A stretch of 64,000 bases of DNA, taken from NCBI RefSeq assembly GCF_036785885.1, contig NC_092326.1, positions 39,952,287 to 40,016,286 of the forward strand, written 5' to 3'. This document shows positions 16,046 to 28,042 of the stretch, one piece after another. The notes under the pieces were generated by a model that had not been told where the DNA came from, ran no database searches, and saw only the letters and a list, made by a program, of their open reading frames with translations. Position 1 is the first letter of the stretch, and every line of letters starts with the position of its first letter. The position numbers and the translations under genes were made by a program. Origin of the DNA: Coffea arabica (taxonomy: Eukaryota > Streptophyta > Magnoliopsida > Gentianales > Rubiaceae).

Positions 16046-17707
16046 TCACCAACACCACACTGATTCTGAATCCTCTGTATCATCTTCATCATCATCTTCC
16101 AATGTTGCACCTGTATCCTCTCTGGTTAATTTAGTGCTTGAAGCAGATGATACTACTGTTTCCGCCATGTCTTGGTGGAGAAGCATTGCTTTCCTCTTGC
16201 TTCTGTTTTCCCGCCATCTTCTAAGTGTAACCGACGCATACCTTTCATCTCTTGACGACTTTTCCTCTGTTTGTTCCGAAGATGCCTTGACTTCTGACTC
16301 CTGCTTAATATCAGTACTGCTGGGAGTTTTCCTCATCACCGGTAAAATGAGAGGTCTAGAGCAACGGAGGAGAATCGCAAGCAGCAAGACATATATATGC
16401 ATGGAAGTCCACACGTAAAATGTCCACTTCCATCTATGAACCAGCTCTTTAGCCCAGGGAAGCTCAGATTTCAGAAGGATTTCGGCCTCGTATAACTGTG
16501 GAAGAAAATCAGTTCCAGCTCTGGGAATCAAAGTTACTTTTATGGCCTCAGTTCTGGGAAAATCTTCCTTGTGCTTTAACATTGGGACTGTTACTTTTTG
16601 AATTTCGGCCCTGATTCCCAACAATAAGGGTAAGCCCATAAGAAATGTTTGCATCGTCCGGATTGGCCAGCTTCTGAACCGCAACATGCAAGGATGGCTT
16701 GATCTTGCCATTATGTTTCCATTCCTCGATATGACTTCTGCAGTGACCTGAGTGAATTAAGAAAGTCATTCACTCACTGCATGTTTAGTTTCAAATTTCA
16801 TTCGATAATGCACCTAAGAAGTGACTAACAAACAAATATGTTTAGTTCAAGATGACAGCAATTGCATAATGTATGCCCCATACATGTCCTTGATAATGCA
16901 CCCTGAACTTCTATGTATTGTAATTCAACAACACATGCACACTCGCAGGGTTTCGCAGCATAAAGAACAAATACGTACTAATCCTTGGGACAAAACAAAT
17001 AGAAAGCCACAAGAAATATATTGAGTTAATCGGGAAAACTTGAAAGAGGTGGATATATGTACACGCACCTGGAACAACCCAATCTCTCTGTTGTAATCAG
17101 ATTCAGGCATCAAGAATACCAAAGAAACATAAAAGGTATGCCCAACGGGCACACCCACATTCTTCTTGTAGTTAATCTGATGCGTATATCCTTGACACCA
17201 GCTATCGCAGTGAAAAGAGAAGGCTGCCACCGGATGGGCTTTGGTGTAGTCGAAATGCAATCTTTCCCCAATAAAAACAGGCTCTTCCGCCCAAAATCGC
17301 ACCAACCCAACTCCCAAAATCACAGCCACGACTAATAGAAGCATCAGAATCTTGCAAACATGAACTGCACCAAGAAAGCCAAGAAACAGCTTCTTCAGCA
17401 AGACACCGCATCCGCGGAACAGCTTGGAAGGGACTCCAGCGGCCGCATGCACGGCTGATTCTGCTGTTAATTTACTTTCTTTACTTTCTTGGTAGTGGGA
17501 CTGGGAGGTCTCAGAAATTAGGGATAGCAGAAAGAGGAAGGGTGAGAACAGAACAACCAAGCAGTTGTAGAATACGTCTGCCTGCAAGATTACCAGCTTT
17601 GTGAACCAGTACAGCGTAGGATTAGGGATGGGGAAACAATTCTTCACCAATACCTCCTCTTCTTCCTCTTCCATCATTATTATTGGAGAATAGCAATCCA
17701 ATTCCAA
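16046..17707 (-). CDS. Seipin-like lipid-droplet biogenesis protein
   Basis: Two exons, 17069-17707 and 16046-16747, joined by a GT-AG intron (16748-17068); 446 aa. Seipin is an ER membrane oligomer that organises triacylglycerol packaging into lipid droplets at ER-droplet contacts. Visible features: an acidic N-terminus, a hydrophobic stretch near residues 30-60, a strong membrane segment (ILMLLLVVAVILGVGLVRFW, about 118-137), the lumenal seipin domain starting about FDYTKAHPVAAFSF and running through GHTFYVSLVFLMPESDYNREIGLFQ into VTAEVISRNG, and a second membrane segment (SMHIYVLLLAILL) before a charged tail rich in E, D and S. Two strings above are split across the domain. A TATA-like ttatatatc lies only about 30 bases upstream of the first ATG, so the tandem Met at residues 11-12 may be the real start. 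Length is between Arabidopsis SEIPIN1 and SEIPIN2/3. Confidence 0.88.
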
Positions 17708-17948
17708 GCTGTTTGGGATTGCTTACATTGATATATAAGGTTCAGTGATCAAGACGATCCCACAGTTACTCCGTTTGAACGCCAGAGGGAAATTTTATTT
17801 TATTTTTTTTTCCCCTTCCTTTTTTGAGCAAGAAGGAACACTAGACTGACTTAGCCCCCTCGGGTTGACACTTGACACCACTTGTACAACATGCAAGAGA
17901 ACAGCTGATACGTGTAATGAAAGAGAAAGTCATCGGTTAGTCGGATCG

Positions 17949-18095
17949 GGTGTGTTTGGATTGTCATTTTTCATTGAAAAATTATTACGTTTTTCATGTA
18001 CATATTTTCTAATCATTTTTTGTATCTGACATATATCAAATCGCTATAGTAATTTTTCTATAAAAAAATTCAGAAAAATGCAATCCAAACAAAGA
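17949..18095. mobile_element. Tourist-like MITE, diverged third copy
   Basis: Begins gtgtgtttggattg and ends gcaatccaaacaaa, with the same internal words (atatatcaaatcgctatagta) as the pair at 3376-4108. The 3-base duplication is not clear, so the insertion is probably older. Confidence 0.55.
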
Positions 18096-18740
18096 AATCT
18101 CTGGCTTTCTTCATTGTTTGAAGAGGGATTGGGAAGCTAGGTACATTTGGGTATATGGTTATCATGCTTCAATTACAATTTAGTGTACGTTTATATATAG
18201 ACGCGATTGTATTTATGCATGGTGTACACAAATAAAATTTATAAGTATAATATATAATTTTTGCATGATGTACACAAAATAAAATTTACATGAAGCGCAA
18301 TGAAATTATATAAATATACGCTCTATCATGTAAAAAGTACAATTGTATCCATCCCTGATCCGTTTGAATGGATTTTGATGCGAAAGTGTTATGTATGGAG
18401 CTGTTAGTAATTAAATGAGCTGTTAGTAATTAGAGAATTTTTCAACACATTAATGCATTGAAGAAATACTACTAAAAAGTAAAAGTGACTCCAAGAAGAA
18501 CTGTCACAAGTCAAAAACTAATGCACAAAAAAGTAATTAATACTCATCCCAATTCCAACACGTCCACGTAAGATTAATGTCCCATTATTGCACATTCACT
18601 TTGGATTATGACCAAATGAAAAGGATAAAGTTCCATTATTTAATCTATGAAAGGTTACAATATATTGCTAATCAAAGTTATAGTTTTCTTAAAATGAAAA
18701 GTCTTAATTTCAAAACTTATCATAGAGTTCCATATTAGCT

Positions 18741-18895
18741 TTTTTTTTTTTTTTTTTATAGGGGTGTCCAAAGGAAGTGGACCCCATAGACTATTCTCCT
18801 ACCCTCCACAACTTGCTCGTAGCAAGATTCGAACGAACCAGGGACCTAAGCCCCATCTTCAGCAACCCTAGCTACTAGACCAAGCCCCGGAGGGC
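18741..18895 (-). mobile_element. tRNA-derived SINE
   Basis: An 11-base target duplication (ccatattagct) lies at 18730-18740 and 18896-18906. The T run at 18741-18757 is the 3' A tail on the minus strand. Read on that strand, the element starts gggccctccggggcttggtc, has a box A-like tggtctagtagctaggg and a box B-like ctggttcgttcgaatc, and ends in cccctata plus the tail. Length 155 bases. Confidence 0.75.
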
Positions 18896-19703
18896 CCATA
18901 TTAGCTATTTCTTATTATGTGTTTTCTGTCATTAGTGCAGTTTTTTTTTAATTAAAAAAATCATGCTAAACGATTTTCAACTAGTTTATTAATAATATTG
19001 GCTTATATTTTATTAAAAGAAAAAGAGATTCCCTATAATCCTATTGACAATCATATATTCTGTAGATTATGTATTGCTCATCCTTCTTTTTCCTTTTCTG
19101 TTTTTTTTTTTTGGGGTATATATGCATCTTCCTGCCTATTGTCTTTAGATTTTCATTAGTGCAACAAAATCCTCGAATTCAAGGTTTACATTTGTGCAAC
19201 AAAACCCGAAATTTAGGAGGCTAATATTTTACATGTGGGCTGGATTCTACAGATGCCAACAAGTCCGGAACCTACATTTGTGTATCTAAACCTCCCCTCA
19301 TCAGTATCCCGGGTGGCCATACAATCTCCATATCACTCGGTCATCCCTAACTAAATCCATGATAAAGAAGCACAGATGTATCTGCAACAGGGAAAAAAGC
19401 AGCTCACGACCTCTCTAATTCCTTGCCAATATCACATAAATGTGAAGTCATGAGAAACAGGCACCTTTCTTTCCTTTTTTTTTTTTTTTTTGCTTCTAGA
19501 AAAAGAACAACAAAAATGATTGTCAATGCGTAAAAATGGGGCTAAGCTAAGAGTTTTTTTAAGGCCAACCATTTGTTATAGAATTTTGTTTTCTTGACTT
19601 GAGGAAACTAATTTACAGTTCGTGATTGATTAGTAGTGTGCCTGTTACGACCTTTTCAGCACACAGGGACACCATACGTTGCCATCGCCAATCATAGAAA
19701 CCC

Positions 19704-19728
19704 CTAGCTAGCTAGCTAGCTAGCTAGC
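19704..19728. repeat. (CTAG)n tetranucleotide repeat
   Basis: Six tandem ctag/tagc units about 160 bases upstream of the WRKY start codon, probably in the promoter or 5' UTR. Confidence 0.8.
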
Positions 19729-19889
19729 AAGGAATCGCATTACACAGTATCAATCGGATTTTTGAAACCCTCCGAGCTGGGGTTTCTTGATTGATACTGT
19801 GTTTTTGTTTTCTTTCTGTTTTGCCCTGCAGAAAGACTTCTGGCGTACAGGGATGTGGTAGAAGTATAGGCCATTATTTTCTGTTGGAA

Positions 19890-22800
19890 ATGGAAGTGAA
19901 TGGGGAAACTTTTAATGACTGGGGAGCTCTGGTGGTTGTCGATGAATTCGAGTCCAAGCCCGGAGAGGATTATGGTGAGACAGAAAGGAATAATATTGGT
20001 GATATTTGCACTAATGGTGTAAATGGCGCTTCAGATAACAGTAGTATCAATATTAACAATAATGAAAATGGTAATAATGACGTGCATTTGGATGATCAGT
20101 CCAAGAAATCATCTTCTTCATCTTCACCAGAGGTGGAATTCAGAGGAAGTATTGCAGAAAGAAGGGCTGCGAAGTTTGGTTTTGATGCTTCAAGAATCAA
20201 TGTGGCTAAGTTTGAAGTTTCCACTTCTCCATCTTCGCCTCTTGTTCGATCACCCTATCTTACTATACCATCTGGGCTCAGCCCTGCAGCATTGCTAGAC
20301 TCACCAGTCATGCTCCCCAATTCTCAGGTGCATATCTCCAGCCCTCCCTTCCTTTTATCAGGGCCTGAAAGGAACAAATGAATACATTCTTCAATGTTGA
20401 TCACAGATTACAGTTTATGAATTGTTATTTGGATGTGCGTTGTGGATGCTTGTGATATATGCTTGGCGTTGCGTTTATTTATTCTTCATTTGTATGTAAA
20501 CAGCCATCTCCCACTACTGGAACCCTTCAATTACTTCATTCCAACCATGACAGCTCTGTGCTTAACTCAGACAGTCCTGCTGCTGATAGGGATAAGGGCA
20601 GTGCCATTCATACTTCGAACCCTTTCAAGCCTCCTGCTGATCCAACTCCTATTATATCAGGTCCCCTGAGTTCAGAAAATCAGGTATGTCTATTAAACTG
20701 CACCAATTTGATGCACTTCCGGAAGGTTTTCTGTTCCTCCATAGACTAAATTGAATTCATGGTTAGAGCTGACGAAAAAAGTATTTCTTGTATCCAGCTA
20801 CCAATGACTTCAAAATCTCCACCAGAGTCTAGAATTGAAGCTTCTGTAAAGAGCTGTGCCTTAGAAAGATCAATTAAAACAAACATTTTCAAGACTATGC
20901 CTCAGAAGGCTAACCATGTGAACTCGCAAACACCAAATATAAGCGTCGTGAATAATCAATTACCTCATCTCAGGGAAGGTATCAAATCAGAAACGGGAAT
21001 ACAAGAATTACACCGGGAGGACCAAAAAGGGACATATCCAGGTGCTGCCGAAATGTCCAGAAATGCAGAAGATGGCTACAGTTGGAGGAAGTATGGGCAG
21101 AAACATGTTAAAGGAAGTGAATATCCAAGGAGCTACTACAAATGTAATAACTCAAATTGCCCCGTGAAGAAGAAGGTTGAGCGTTCCCACGATGGCGAGA
21201 TAACAGAAATCATTTATAAGGGTGCTCATAATCATCCGAAACCTCACCCTCGCATAAGCCTAGGTCCTCCATCTCAATCGAGTGAAATGTTGGAGACAAG
21301 TGAAGGAAGTGAACCTGGTCTAAAAGCTGAAAACAGGACAGGTTGGAGATTCAATAATCAACTAATCAGGAGTAAGGATTTTAGAATTACTTCAGATTGG
21401 AGACCAAATGGCATGGAACGAACATCTTCAACTTCTGTTTTGACGGAGATTTTGGATCCTTTAGCAACCACTCAAGGAAAATCTGCCAAGGCATTTGGAT
21501 CGACTGAAACTCCAGAGATTGCATTAACTGCTGCTTACCAAGATGGGGAAGATGACGATCGGGCAACCCAAGGGAGCACATCTCAGGGTGATGAAGCTGA
21601 TGCAGATGAATCTGAGCCTAAAAGGAGGCAAGTTATCTTCTACTTTTGTACTCTCCAATGTCAGCCCTGTTTTACAACCTTTAACGTGTAGTAGTTGGAA
21701 ACTCAGAATTCGCATGTTAGTGTACTGACATTTATTTATTGAAGCAACAAAAATAAGCACATTTTGTTGTTCAATCTTTTGTTTATATCAGGAAGAAAGA
21801 AGTCTTCTCAACAGAAGCATATCTGCCATCGAGGTCTACCCGTGAACCCAGAGTCATAGTCCAGATAGAAAGTGAAATTGATGTCCTGGATGATGGATAC
21901 CGCTGGAGAAAATATGGACAAAAGGTTGTAAAAGGAAATCCAAACCCAAGGTAAGTGAAGTTTCATTAGAAGAAGTACGTAGGGACATGCAAAAGAAAAT
22001 TACTGAACTCGAAGGCATTTCAGTTGTTGGACATGTTCGTTCTTTTCGTACGCTTAAATGAGCTTTTGATAACATTTTACTGCAATGTAACGAATGTGCA
22101 ACTCTCCGACTTCTGTCCACATCATTTCTTTCTCTCTTTTTTTTTTTTTTTGCCAGTTTACTGGAAAATTTGAAGTTCTTGTTTCCATTTCAGACTGATA
22201 ATACAAGTGGTATTGTTGCTTTTTAACTCGGTATTTACATGTAACACGAATTGCATTGCTGCAAACAGGAGCTACTATAAATGCACGAGTGCAGGATGCC
22301 CTGTAAGGAAGCATGTTGAAAGGGCCTCTGACGATATAAAATCAGTACTAACAACATATGAGGGGAAACACAACCATGAAGTCCCCACAAACAAAACTAG
22401 CGGACTCCCAAGTGCTTCTAATTCGCCCCCTGATGTCTCTGATCCTAACTCTTCCCTGATAGTGCCCAGAAATCCTAGCATCTCCAACAGGGAATTGCAA
22501 GTTCAGGATCTTCCTCTTCATTATGAAATGAAACCAGCACTAGGAAATCATGACTTTCTGAGGTCTAACTTGCTAGGTGATTTTGTGACTGATCATATGC
22601 AGATTGGAGCTTCGTCCATCTACCAAATGAAGTTCCCTCCTACTCCCCTGCAGAATCCTTTATCATATAGTACATTTCTGATGAACTCCAGCGGCAGTGA
22701 TAGTCGCGTATCATGCCAGAAGTTTCCTCCAGTTGTGCCCGATTTCCCTATGTCAATACCCATCAATGTGCCAAGATCATCCCCAAACATGGCCCTGAAT

Positions 22801-23010
22801 AATGCTTTTCATTCTTTCAACCATAACCAGACAATTCCTAATGCCACTGCAGTCCGATGCCAGCACATTACAGAGGGTGATTTGAGGTTCCTCAGGCCTA
22901 AAGAGGAGAAGGAGGATAACTTGTATGAAACCTGCCTGGCAACCCCTGATAATTCAAATGTGACATCTTCAACAGAATTTTGCCGGTCCAATGGAAATTT
23001 TCCATCTTAA
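19890..23010 (+). CDS. Group I WRKY transcription factor
   Basis: Five exons: 19890-20327, 20504-20683, 20798-21627, 21792-21950, 22269-23010 (2349 nt, 782 aa). Nuclear regulator binding W-boxes. The N-terminus has a Ser-rich block and the conserved [18 protein letters not shown] and [15 protein letters not shown] motifs; PSPTTG at the exon 2 start is a docking motif typical of group I. WRKY domain 1: WRKYGQK at 302-308 with a C-x4-C-x22-HxH finger. WRKY domain 2: WRKYGQK at 522-528 with C-x4-C-x23-HxH, split by the intron after NPNPR that is conserved in the family. Intron 3 (21628-21791) is best read as GC-AG, since ag|gcaagt restores KRRKKE. Exon 3 is placed at 20798 because it is the in-phase acceptor behind a pyrimidine tract. 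It is longer than most group I WRKYs; subfamily not fixed. Confidence 0.88.
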
Positions 23011-25099
23011 TCGACTTCCCCAGAGTCTTGATATATGTACATTGGTGGTGAGCCATCTGCTCTCCTTATTTAGTGTGAAATCACCTATTTGATTTCAGTT
23101 TATTGCACTAAATGATAACTTTGTACCACATGAGGACAGCATTCCCCAGATGCCAGTAATTCAATTTAAGTGAAGTGCTTCTGTAGCTAGCAGATAGGAG
23201 TTCAAGATAGATGCTAATCTTGTAGGCTCTAATCAAGGTGTCGTTGCCAGTTATGTAATTACCAGTTAGATCAATCTTTTCAGTTTTGGTTTCTAATTTT
23301 CTGCCTTCTAATCTTGTTGCAGAATTGGCCTCCCACATCTTCAAACACTCCCAATCTTTACCTCCAAAAGTGGGATGAAATGGAAGGAAAACTTAAACAC
23401 ACTTGCAACCAAAGATAACATATCACTTTTCTACTTTAAGCATGGTTCAAAAAGAGAAGAAGATGGACATAAATGTTCTTTTTTTTTTTTTTTTGGCCCT
23501 TTTCTACCCTTTCCTTTCTTTCTTTTTTTCCCCTTTCCAAAACTCCCAAACTAGCCACTAGGGATTCGGGGCGAGACAATGGTCAAGCACAATTGATCTA
23601 GACGATTTACACCATATTAGTAAGTTGTACATCATCAAATAAAAATTTTAAGCCTTTTTTTTTTTTTTTTTTTTTTTTGCAAATTTGTGTACAATTTGAA
23701 TAAACCGACATACATGTGGATCCACGTAGATTCAGATCAAGAAATCTAGACCACACATTTTCCAATTTGTCTTGACGGGCCAAATCATGACCACAAGTTT
23801 CCAAATTTGGGTATGATGCTAAGAACTTAATTAATTTTCGTCACATTTCTAAAAATTTAGCCGACGAAGGCCGTTTGCTTGTGATTTCCTATTTGGGTCA
23901 TCCCTCCGAAAAATCAATATCTTTTTTAGCTTTTTGGTATGTAACTCTTTATGGAAACAATTTCTGAATAGGCAAGCAAAGAAATTTTCCTTCAATTTTG
24001 TAATTGACTCGATTCTGTTCCCATTAATGAAAATTCTTACCATAATTTTGGGTTCCATAGAAAGATACCAAAATCTCTCTCTCTCTCTCTCTCTCGCACA
24101 AATACACACGCCTATATAAGTATCAATCATGACTAACCAAAAGCCAACATCCATACGAGGAACAAAGAAAGAAAGGAGTTAAGGTAATCAAGACTTCTCC
24201 CTTTATACATTCCTGTCTATTCATAAGAAACTAGTCATTATTCGCCCTGGTTTTCTTCTTCTTGCATAAGTTCTTAGATTCTGAGTTCCACAAATTCTTA
24301 GATTCTGTGTTGCGCTGGTACATTGGTGCCCACAACAACGTGTAGAAAAGTTTCTGCAGGTTAATATGGCCAGTCAACTGCTGTCTTCTGTTAATGCATC
24401 CTGTACTAATTATGCAAGTGGGATTTTGTTTCTCAAGATTAATTTTTGTTTCTAGACTAAAAAACTTCTTTCTTATTGTCTTTGTGCCTGTTTAATTGTG
24501 TATTTATACTATGACTAGTTCTCTTGAGTGGAAAGCAATAAAAAAAGCAACTAAAGTTTCCAATAATTTGTAGCAGTTGTTATTCATCAATCTTGCACTG
24601 ATGTCTTCTTCTCTTAATCTTATGTTATAGTAGGAGGAAGGGTGTTAATGTTTTCTAAGGTTCTTAAATCGTTATAGTCTCTACACTTTCCTAATATCAT
24701 GATCCTCCTCCTCTTCCTTTCTGCCTTGCCTAGACGCCATATTCCCTTTCCCAGTTTCTGGAGGCTGAAAAAATTGTAAATCCTTAAATATAACTAGTGA
24801 CTCTTGAATTTTGATGCCTTGCTTTACACAGGCTCTATCAATTATAATCTCTGCAGATTTCTCTATCTTCGTTCTACTGTGGAGCCTATATATCGTCTTC
24901 TTTTAAATGTTCAATCTGAGTACTTCCAAAATCCCAATTCAGGAATCTTACCAATAAAGAGTTTCCAACTTGAGAATTCTCACTGAGAAAAGAAAGCCCA
25001 GAGCAAATTAGGAACAAATGCCAGCCTGGGTGCTTTTCTGGCACATTCAAGTATGCATAAACTATAAAGATTAACTTCTGCTAATGAATGATTCCAGGG
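23011..25099. other. Intergenic, WRKY 3' flank and MADS 5' region
   Basis: Contains the WRKY 3' UTR, T/A runs (23485-23503, 23656-23679) and, from about 24100, a likely promoter and leader for the MADS-box gene. No other gene seen. Confidence 0.55.
24077..24120 (+). promoter_or_regulatory. Putative core promoter of the MADS gene
   Basis: A (CT)n pyrimidine patch at 24077-24094 is followed by the TATA-like cctatataag at 24111-24120. If used, transcription would start near 24145. An AG|GT donor-like site lies near 24181 and the acceptor-like gattccag sits just before the MADS ATG, so a 5' UTR intron of about 0.9 kb is plausible. Inferred from consensus only. Confidence 0.4.
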
Positions 25100-26062
25100 A
25101 TGGGACGAGCAAAGGCACGGATGGAGATGATAACTAACAAGAAAGCACGTCGAGTAGCGTTTGAGAAGAGGAGAAAAGGTTTGGAGAAGAAAGCTCGTGA
25201 ATTATCAACTCTCTGTGGTGTTAGGATTTGCTTGATCGTTTTTGGCCCCGTAGACGATGACCAGACAATTGAACCAAGAGTGTGGCCTCAAAATCCTCAG
25301 GAGATTGATAGCCTCGTTGACTCCTTTAAGAAAGCAAATCTTGATGATTGCAGGGGCAGAACCACTGATTTTTCTTTCTTTTACCAGAACAGAAAGAGGA
25401 GTGCTGAAGAAGAACTTGCCAGATTGAGAAAAAAGAATCTTGAAACCAAGCACCCCACCTGGGACGAAAAATATGACTTTTTATCTTTGGAAGAATTGGG
25501 ACAATTTGATGACCTATTGAAGGAAAAGGTTGATATTATGAAGGCTAGAGTTGATTTCATGAAGGGCACTCAAACTTATTTTGCTGGAACAAGTGGCAAC
25601 CTGCAGTACTTGTACAGAAGCAGAGACAGCAGCACACGATTCGAAATCCCTCAGCCACAGCCCTTGTCTTCCTTTGATCAAAATAGGCATAGCTTAGATT
25701 CAGCCTTTCAAGATTCATACAATTATAACTCAATGGCGAATCCACAGATGATGATGTGGATGAATAATGGCGCCTCCAGCAGCATTAATGCTCCTCTGAT
25801 AAGCTACGATAACTGTGATCATAGGAGCCTTGTTCAGTTTAATATGGATCCTACAGCAGCAGCAACAGCAGAACGTATTACTTCAAGTTTAGGCAATAAT
25901 GCTGTTGGGAATCAATTTTGCTATTACGTTCCCAAAATGCAGCCGATGCCGCTCTACCTGCAATATTCCTTGCAACAATCCAGAGCTCCCACACAGATGT
26001 ATGCTTCTCAAAGGGATGAAAATTATGGGTTCAGTGATTTTGAGCTCATGAATCCAAAATAG
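25100..26062 (+). CDS. Type I (M-type) MADS-box protein
   Basis: Single-exon ORF, 320 aa from MGRAKAR; an in-frame ATG four codons upstream (25088) lies in what looks like an intron end (gattccag|gg), so 25100 is preferred. The MADS domain covers residues 1-60: KARRVAFEKRRKGLEKKARELSTLCG is the DNA-binding helix region, here cut by the naming limit into KARRVAFEKRRKGLEKKA and RELSTLCGVRICLIVFGP. There is no K-box. The PRVWP motif soon after the MADS domain and the LSLEELGQFDDLLKEKV helix recall the M-beta and M-gamma groups (AGL80/AGL82/AGL103 relatives), which act in the female gametophyte and endosperm. The remaining tail is Gln/Asn/Met-rich. Lack of coding introns is normal for type I genes. 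Confidence 0.88.
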   Translation: MGRAKARMEMITNKKARRVAFEKRRKGLEKKARELSTLCGVRICLIVFGPVDDDQTIEPRVWPQNPQEIDSLVDSFKKANLDDCRGRTTDFSFFYQNRKRSAEEELARLRKKNLETKHPTWDEKYDFLSLEELGQFDDLLKEKVDIMKARVDFMKGTQTYFAGTSGNLQYLYRSRDSSTRFEIPQPQPLSSFDQNRHSLDSAFQDSYNYNSMANPQMMMWMNNGASSSINAPLISYDNCDHRSLVQFNMDPTAAATAERITSSLGNNAVGNQFCYYVPKMQPMPLYLQYSLQQSRAPTQMYASQRDENYGFSDFELMNPK

Positions 26063-26972
26063 AGAAGATCTGCCATGATAGTTTTCAGCTGTTAGTTTTA
26101 TGGTCTAGTATTAGTAGATTTTGGTTTTCGGTTGATTTATTTGAATCATCCAAAATTCAATTTTTTGTGCTTTGACTTCTTGAGATGTTATAATCTAATA
26201 TACTTTTGGTTAGTGGCTGTTTTGTGCATATTTTCTGATGGTGAGAATTTTGTCATCATAGTCAACTACTGCAAGCCACTGAAAACGGCATGTCTCACCC
26301 TAGAATGTGTAACCTGTCCTTCTCCAAATTTGCTTTCACTTGAAAAAATGATTGCCTCAAAATACCTAATCAAAATGATCTTATCAATATTTCCATTTTT
26401 TTTTCTAGGGCAATTTAATGATTTGGGTTTCAATTTATTTGCGATAATTTTGACACGCAAAAGGTTGTCTAGTTAGGCATTTGCTAAGAAGCAACAAGTG
26501 TTAGTTCTATTTTTTTTTTTTTTTTTTTTTTTGGAAGTAGAAGTTAAACTGAGAATACAATGGAATTATTTAGGTGTTTTTGAACAATAAGGGGGTCGTG
26601 TCCTTTTGATAAATCAAAGGAAGGATTTACTATATTTTACCCTAAAAATAAACCATATTCTAGCACTACATCCTCAAATTCAAAGTGCCAATTCTCAAAA
26701 GTTTAAAATAGTTTTTTGAAAAGACATCAAACAGTGAGAAAATCGGAATCCAAAAATTACCACTTGTACTTGTAATAAATTTGGTTTCGACTTATGAAAT
26801 TCCTTACTAGTCCTGACACATTAGTAGTTAATCGCAAACTTGCAAAATAGGCAGCTCTTTTTTTTATTTGTTAGTTTCCTTGTTTTCTAATTTCTCGGGA
26901 AAAAAGTTTTCCTTGTACATATCGGATTCGGGAACGATGCCGACTTGAAATTCGCTTAGCAAATATACATAC

Positions 26973-27009
<37 letters not shown>

Positions 27010-27070
27010 ATAACACAATAACGCATACACATCCTGGCCTCCATACTAAAGAGTTGGAGAGAAAACAATA
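26063..27070. other. Intergenic
   Basis: AT-rich, with T runs at 26510-26532 and a compound microsatellite at 26972-27009. Nothing gene-like apart from short chance frames. Confidence 0.6.
26972..27009. repeat. Compound (TA)n(CA)n microsatellite
   Basis: About 19 bases of ta followed by about 19 bases of ac repeats, some 60 bases upstream of the ORF at 27071. Confidence 0.85.
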
Positions 27071-27463
27071 ATGTCAGCCATAGAAAAAGAAGGGCAAAAT
27101 ACAACAGCCAAAACAGCATTAATGGGGTCTAAATCAGAAGAGATAACAGCAGCGAAGAAGAATGGTTCAAGGGAATGGGCACCCGAAGACATCGAGTTTG
27201 AGAAGAACAGACAAGAAATATTTTGGGGTATGAAAAGTTGGACAAAGTGGGTGCGCAATGAGGTGGAGTTGCAGAACTGGCAATACCAGAACAGCAAGAA
27301 GTTGGACGAAATCCACCACCATATTCTCAACTATGGAGATGGAGAAGAGATTGTTTGGCAAGATGATGTCTGGGGTTTGCAGAACTACACCCAAATCCCA
27401 CCACCGCAGTGCAAGAATACGAATGCATCCATGCATGCACGAGGGAACGCGAAGGGGTCTTAA
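27071..27463 (+). CDS. Hypothetical protein, 130 aa
   Basis: I do not recognise this protein. It starts aataatgtc, opens with a Lys/Glu/Thr-rich region and continues into a Trp-rich, charged middle (residues about 50-110, with EIFWGMKSWTKWVRNEVEL and EEIVWQDDVWGLQNY), ending in a short basic tail. It is hydrophilic, with no signal peptide or membrane segment, and codon use looks coding-like. It could be a lineage-specific small protein or the first exon of a longer gene, but I found no downstream exon. The opposite-strand frames here look like shadows. Confidence 0.4.
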   Translation: MSAIEKEGQNTTAKTALMGSKSEEITAAKKNGSREWAPEDIEFEKNRQEIFWGMKSWTKWVRNEVELQNWQYQNSKKLDEIHHHILNYGDGEEIVWQDDVWGLQNYTQIPPPQCKNTNASMHARGNAKGS

Positions 27464-28042
27464 GAGATTAACGAGTCTTGTCTCTTTTGATTTCATCTAC
27501 GTAGTAGTAGCAGTAGTTTTTTTACGAGTAAGCAGACTAGATTATGTTAGTATATATGCCTTCTTCTTTTAAGAATTATATGATTTTTTGTAAGGATTGT
27601 ACGGTTCATAATTTACAATAATGGAGACGGAGAAGTATTTCTTGATAAATTTACTCACCCTTTGGTATTGGATGATTATATGGCGCAAAAGCACTCTATG
27701 ATGTGCTCTGCTTTTGTTCTCTCTCTCTCTCTTTTTTTTTTTTTTTTTTTTTTCTCTCTCTCTTTGGGGTAAGAAAAGGGGAAACTGCTTTTGTTTTCGA
27801 GTACACGGAGGGCTGCAGGAATTGGTTCTCTTAGGTTTTGCAAGTAATAAGAACCCTAATATACTGCTTCTGCAGTGTATCACCTGTTAGGGGGCTTTTA
27901 TTCTTGTTTTTGCTCACGCAATTCTTTTTTAAGTTTCAGGCCACAAATGGGCTTAAAATCTAAAAATATTTAACGCCTAAATAATTAGTGATAGACTCTA
28001 GGGGAAAAAAGCAAAGAAGTAATCTCATATTTCTGTCTACGG

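Larger units (their letters stand above)
17708..19889. other. Divergent intergenic region, seipin and WRKY
   Basis: Holds both promoters, a diverged Tourist-like MITE (about 17949-18095), a SINE at 18741-18895, many T runs and a tagc repeat at about 19704-19728 just ahead of the WRKY leader. A pyrimidine tract ending ctgcag at about 19830 may be the acceptor of an intron in the WRKY 5' UTR. Confidence 0.55.

Noticed and set aside
15711-16058. 115-codon minus-strand frame after seipin
   Set aside because: Overlaps the seipin stop in another frame, Lys-rich and without homology; most likely 3' UTR.
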